A stretch of DNA of 6,862 nt from JAAYZK01 sp964535025 (lineage in GTDB: Bacteria > Planctomycetota > Phycisphaerae > SM23-33 > FEN-1343): positions 1 to 6,862 of the forward strand of contig CAZHRW010000112.1 in assembly GCA_964535025.1 (NCBI GenBank), in the 5' to 3' direction. Under the pieces are notes generated by a model, which saw only the letters and a list, made by a program, of their open reading frames with translations, was not told where the DNA came from and did no database searches. Position 1 is the first letter of the stretch, and the number at the start of each line of letters is the position of its first letter. Position numbers and translations under genes: made by a program. Below, piece after piece: positions 4,571 to 6,862 of this stretch.

Positions 4571-5668
4571 TTACTCCGTCCGCCAGGTGACGGTCACCTC
4601 GCCGCCGTCGGGCAGCGTGTCGACCAGGATGGCATCGTCGCGGACGATCGTCCGGAGCGCCGTGCCGTCGGCGGCGACGGCCTCGACGTCGCGGGCGCCG
4701 GCGGCGGGGATGACGACGGTCAGCGGGACGGCATAGACGGCCGCCGGCTGGGCGGCGGTGGTGAGGCGGAAGCGGACGCGGCCGGCGGCGAGCTCGTCGA
4801 CGGTCAGCTCCGCGGCCCGCTGGGCGCCGCGGTAGCGGCCGACCGTGCCCAGGGGGGCGACCCAGAGGTCACCTTGGGCGGCGAGCCATTCGCAGTGGAT
4901 GCGAAACTCGTCCTTGCTCTTGAACGGCGACCAGCCGTGCACGATCGCGTGGACGACGGCGACCGCCCAGCCGCCGGCGTCGCGGATAGCCTCGATTCGA
5001 CGGCGCGTCGCTTCGTCGCTCCACCGGCGCCGGTCCGTATTGCCGTAGCCGAGGATCGTCGCGTCGGGCAGGTCATCCGCCTTACGGATGAATGCGTGGC
5101 GCTCCAGGATCACCGCGGCGACCCGCTCGTCGACCTTCGATCCGCCCGGGGCCGCATACGAGACCGGCTCGATCCCGGCCCGCTCGACGATCAGCCGTCG
5201 CGAGCCGTTGATCAACTCGTCGAGGCGCTCGTCGCCGGCCTCGTGGAGCTTCTCGCGGACGGCCCCGTGGGTGCCGATCTCGTGGCCGGCGGCGTGCAGG
5301 GCGCGGACCTGGTCCCAGGTGATCATGTTGTCGTTCATCCGGGGGTTTTCCATGTGGAAGGGAATGATGAAGAACGTCGCCTTGATCCCCAGCGGGTCGA
5401 GGATCTCCAGCGTATTGGCCACCTGGTCGCGGAATCCGTCGTCGCACGTGAAGCTGAACGCCCCGCGCCGATCGCCGCGGTATTTGGCCACGTAGGGCAG
5501 TTCGCGACCGCCGGCCTCGTTGGCCGCGGGATCGCCGGTTCGGGTCGTCTTCATCGGTTCACCTCTCTTCGTCGTTGGCGCGCCGTCGCAGGCGGCACAG
5601 CCGCCGGTCAGGGCGCCTCCCGCCAACGCACACGCGATCATCAACATCCAGCTGGGATTCCTCATCAT
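4571..5668 (-). CDS. Polysaccharide deacetylase (NodB homology) family protein, probably exported
   Basis: A 365-aa protein of the carbohydrate esterase 4 type, which removes acetyl groups from polysaccharides using a metal bound by one Asp and two His. Seen are FSFTCDDGF (71-79; D76 and D77 the motif-1 acids), ATFFIIPFHME (97-107), GHEIGTHG (128-135; H134) and YAAPGG (171-176). A WAVAVVHAIVHGW segment (234-246) carries H240 and H244. The usual second motif-2 His, four residues after H134, is R138. A C-terminal beta-rich extension covers about 285-365. The N terminus is signal-like (MMRNPSWMLMIACALAGG) with a weak lipobox, TGGC (C24). There are two start choices. ATG 5668 directly abuts GGAGG (second ATG, 5665, is 3 nt from it). 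ATG 5554 (residue 39) has a well-placed AGAGGTGA and would give a 327-aa cytoplasmic form. The promoter at 5695-5723 supports the long form. Substrate unknown. Confidence 0.85.
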   Translation of the reverse strand: MMRNPSWMLMIACALAGGALTGGCAACDGAPTTKRGEPMKTTRTGDPAANEAGGRELPYVAKYRGDRRGAFSFTCDDGFRDQVANTLEILDPLGIKATFFIIPFHMENPRMNDNMITWDQVRALHAAGHEIGTHGAVREKLHEAGDERLDELINGSRRLIVERAGIEPVSYAAPGGSKVDERVAAVILERHAFIRKADDLPDATILGYGNTDRRRWSDEATRRRIEAIRDAGGWAVAVVHAIVHGWSPFKSKDEFRIHCEWLAAQGDLWVAPLGTVGRYRGAQRAAELTVDELAAGRVRFRLTTAAQPAAVYAVPLTVVIPAAGARDVEAVAADGTALRTIVRDDAILVDTLPDGGEVTVTWRTE

Positions 5669-5694
5669 CCTCCACGGGCCGTCGCTGCCCTACC

Positions 5695-5723
5695 AGCATA
5701 CGGGCCGGCGCGGCGGCTGTCAC
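5695..5723 (-). promoter_or_regulatory. Candidate promoter for the deacetylase gene
   Basis: On the minus strand GTGACA (5723-5718, 5 of 6), a 17-nt spacer and TATGCT (5700-5695, 4 of 6) make a good housekeeping-type promoter. The start near 5688 lies about 20 nt upstream of the ATG at 5668, which favours the signal-peptide form of the protein. Confidence 0.5.
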
Positions 5724-5751
5724 GATTCTCCGCCGTCCGCCCGGGTGGTGG

Positions 5752-5780
5752 TTGACGGCCGGCGGCGATTGCGATACCCT
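5752..5780 (+). promoter_or_regulatory. Candidate promoter for the URO-D-like gene
   Basis: TTGACG (5752-5757, 5 of 6 to consensus), a 17-nt spacer and TACCCT (5775-5780, 3 of 6). Transcription would start near 5787, leaving a short leader that still contains the ribosome site at 5794-5799. The -10 is weak, so an alternative sigma factor or activator is possible. Confidence 0.4.
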
Positions 5781-5804
5781 CTGGCCGCAATGAAAGGAGA
5801 ACTT

Positions 5805-6862
5805 ATGACCCCACGTGAACGCCTGACCGCTACGCTGAATCGCCAGGGCGTCGATCGCCTGCCGGTGGACCTGTGGCACACGCCGGAGGTGGGCCAAGCC
5901 CTGCGCGAAGCGACGGGCACCGAGACGGACCTGGCGATGTACCGCGCGCTGGGGCTGGATAAGATCGTCTGGGTGTTCATCGGCTATCGCGCCGAGGCGG
6001 GCGGGACCGCCGGGTCGCAGGTGGGGGCGGACGCGGCGACCGAGCGGACGATGTGGGGCGCGCCGCTGAAGGGCATCGACTCAGGCGAGGTGCATTACGA
6101 CGAGGTCGCCGAGCCGCCCATGGCCGGCTATGACACGCCCGCCGACGTGGACCGCTACCCCTGGTGGCCGGACGTGGACCGCTTCGACGTCGACGCGGCC
6201 GTCGCCGCCGCACGCGAGGTGCACGAGGACTTCGGCGTGATCGGCCCGTGGGTGTCGTTCTTCGAGATCTACTGCCAGTTGCGGGGCCTCGAACAGGCGA
6301 TGATCGACCTGGCCCTCGCGCCCGACCTGGTCGATGCCGTCCTCGATCGCATCGAGGCGATTCAGACGGCGATGATGAAACGCTTCTACGACCGGGCGGC
6401 CGACCTGGTCGACCTGGCGTTCATCAGCGACGACATGGGCGCCCAGAGCAGCCTGCTGATCTCGCCGCCGATGTGGCAGCGCCATCTGAAACCCCGAATG
6501 GAACGCTGGTGTGACCTGGTGCACTCGTACGGCCTGAAGGTGTTCTACCACTCCGACGGTGCCGTTGAGCCGTTGATCGGTCCGCTGATCGACTGCGGCA
6601 TCGACGTGCTGAACCCCATCCAGCACGTCTGCCCCGGCATGGAGCCGGCATCGCTCAAGGCCAGGTACGGCGACCGCGTCATCTTCCACGGCGGCGTCGA
6701 CAACCAGCACGTCCTGCCCTTCGGCACACCCGACGACGTCCGCCGCGAGGTCCGGATGCTCTGCGACACGCTCGGCGCCGGCAACGAAGGCTTCATCTGC
6801 TGCTCCTGCCACAACGTCCAGGCCGGCACGCCGGTCGAGAATATCCTGGCGATGATCGATGA
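5805..6862 (+). CDS. Uroporphyrinogen decarboxylase-like / MtaA-type methyltransferase relative (3' end outside window)
   Basis: The 352 codons visible belong to the URO-D/MtaA superfamily, a TIM-barrel family that includes haem-pathway decarboxylases and zinc-dependent methylcobamide:CoM methyltransferases. It starts MTPRERLTATLNRQGVDRLPV (long stretches of this form open many family members). It then shows ISDDMG (207-212), GLKVFYHSDGAV (243-254), DVLNPIQ (267-273), LKARYGDRVIFHGGVDNQ (284-301), VLPFGTPDDVRREV and a closing SCHNVQAGTPVENILAMID. HSDG (H249, D251) is where methyltransferases have the zinc motif HxCG; D251 replaces that Cys, and CCSC (332-335) offers other thiols. The start is the ATG at 5805 with AAGGAG (5794-5799) 5 nt upstream; an in-frame ATG at 5790 precedes the site. 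Members are about 350-380 aa, so only a few codons are missing. It is unlikely to be the true haem enzyme; a corrinoid or unknown methyl-transfer role is more likely. Divergent from the deacetylase gene. Confidence 0.85.
   Translation, partial: MTPRERLTATLNRQGVDRLPVDLWHTPEVGQALREATGTETDLAMYRALGLDKIVWVFIGYRAEAGGTAGSQVGADAATERTMWGAPLKGIDSGEVHYDEVAEPPMAGYDTPADVDRYPWWPDVDRFDVDAAVAAAREVHEDFGVIGPWVSFFEIYCQLRGLEQAMIDLALAPDLVDAVLDRIEAIQTAMMKRFYDRAADLVDLAFISDDMGAQSSLLISPPMWQRHLKPRMERWCDLVHSYGLKVFYHSDGAVEPLIGPLIDCGIDVLNPIQHVCPGMEPASLKARYGDRVIFHGGVDNQHVLPFGTPDDVRREVRMLCDTLGAGNEGFICCSCHNVQAGTPVENILAMID

Noticed and set aside
4544..5755. 403-codon plus-strand frame opposite the deacetylase
   Set aside because: No motifs, biased composition, and overlaps a gene with clear NodB motifs and divergent promoters.
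1..6862. CRISPR array, insertion sequence, tRNA or rRNA
   Set aside because: No regularly spaced repeats, transposase-like protein, or tRNA/rRNA sequence was recognised on either strand.

Overview
GC-rich bacterial DNA with four protein genes that run to or beyond the family cores, plus one gene cut by each window edge. The IF-3 / threonyl-tRNA synthetase pair is the conserved bacterial thrS-infC(-rpmI-rplT) cluster. The exported beta-helix protein, the NodB-type deacetylase and the URO-D-like methyltransferase relative are typical accessory genes of environmental, polysaccharide-using bacteria. Together with the GC-rich codon use this suggests a planctomycete-like (perhaps Phycisphaerae-like) organism, but that is only an impression; no 16S or other decisive marker is present.

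Layout. Left part, minus strand: infC (1-415, 3' end outside) preceded by thrS (520-2508). The 2509-2700 stretch upstream of thrS is its mRNA leader, and 2700-2976 is a divergent intergenic region with candidate promoters on both strands and several inverted repeats. Plus strand 2977-4563: a secreted parallel beta-helix protein. Minus strand 4571-5668: a polysaccharide-deacetylase-family protein, convergent with it with 7 bp between the stop codons. After a 136-bp divergent promoter region, plus strand 5805-6862: a URO-D/MtaA-like protein cut by the window end.

The main discovery candidate is in the thrS leader. About 115 nt before thrS is a 9-codon ORF reading MTRTTTTTA-stop on the same strand: six threonines in nine residues, five of them consecutive, in front of the gene for threonyl-tRNA synthetase. 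Its stop codon lies inside the 5' arm of a long imperfect hairpin. A segment just before its start codon, and its own Thr codons, are both complementary to a segment that is followed directly by a U-rich run (UUUUCU) just before thrS. This has the parts of a ribosome-mediated transcription attenuator sensing charged tRNA-Thr. E. coli thrS instead uses a translational operator, and Bacillus thrS uses T-boxes. The leader also appears partly duplicated in tandem (30-nt period); the upstream copy has a perfect Shine-Dalgarno but is closed after two codons by TGA where the downstream copy has CGA.

The right half is probably functionally separate from the translation genes. The beta-helix protein and the deacetylase may both act on polysaccharides outside the cytoplasm, but their convergent orientation gives no operon evidence.
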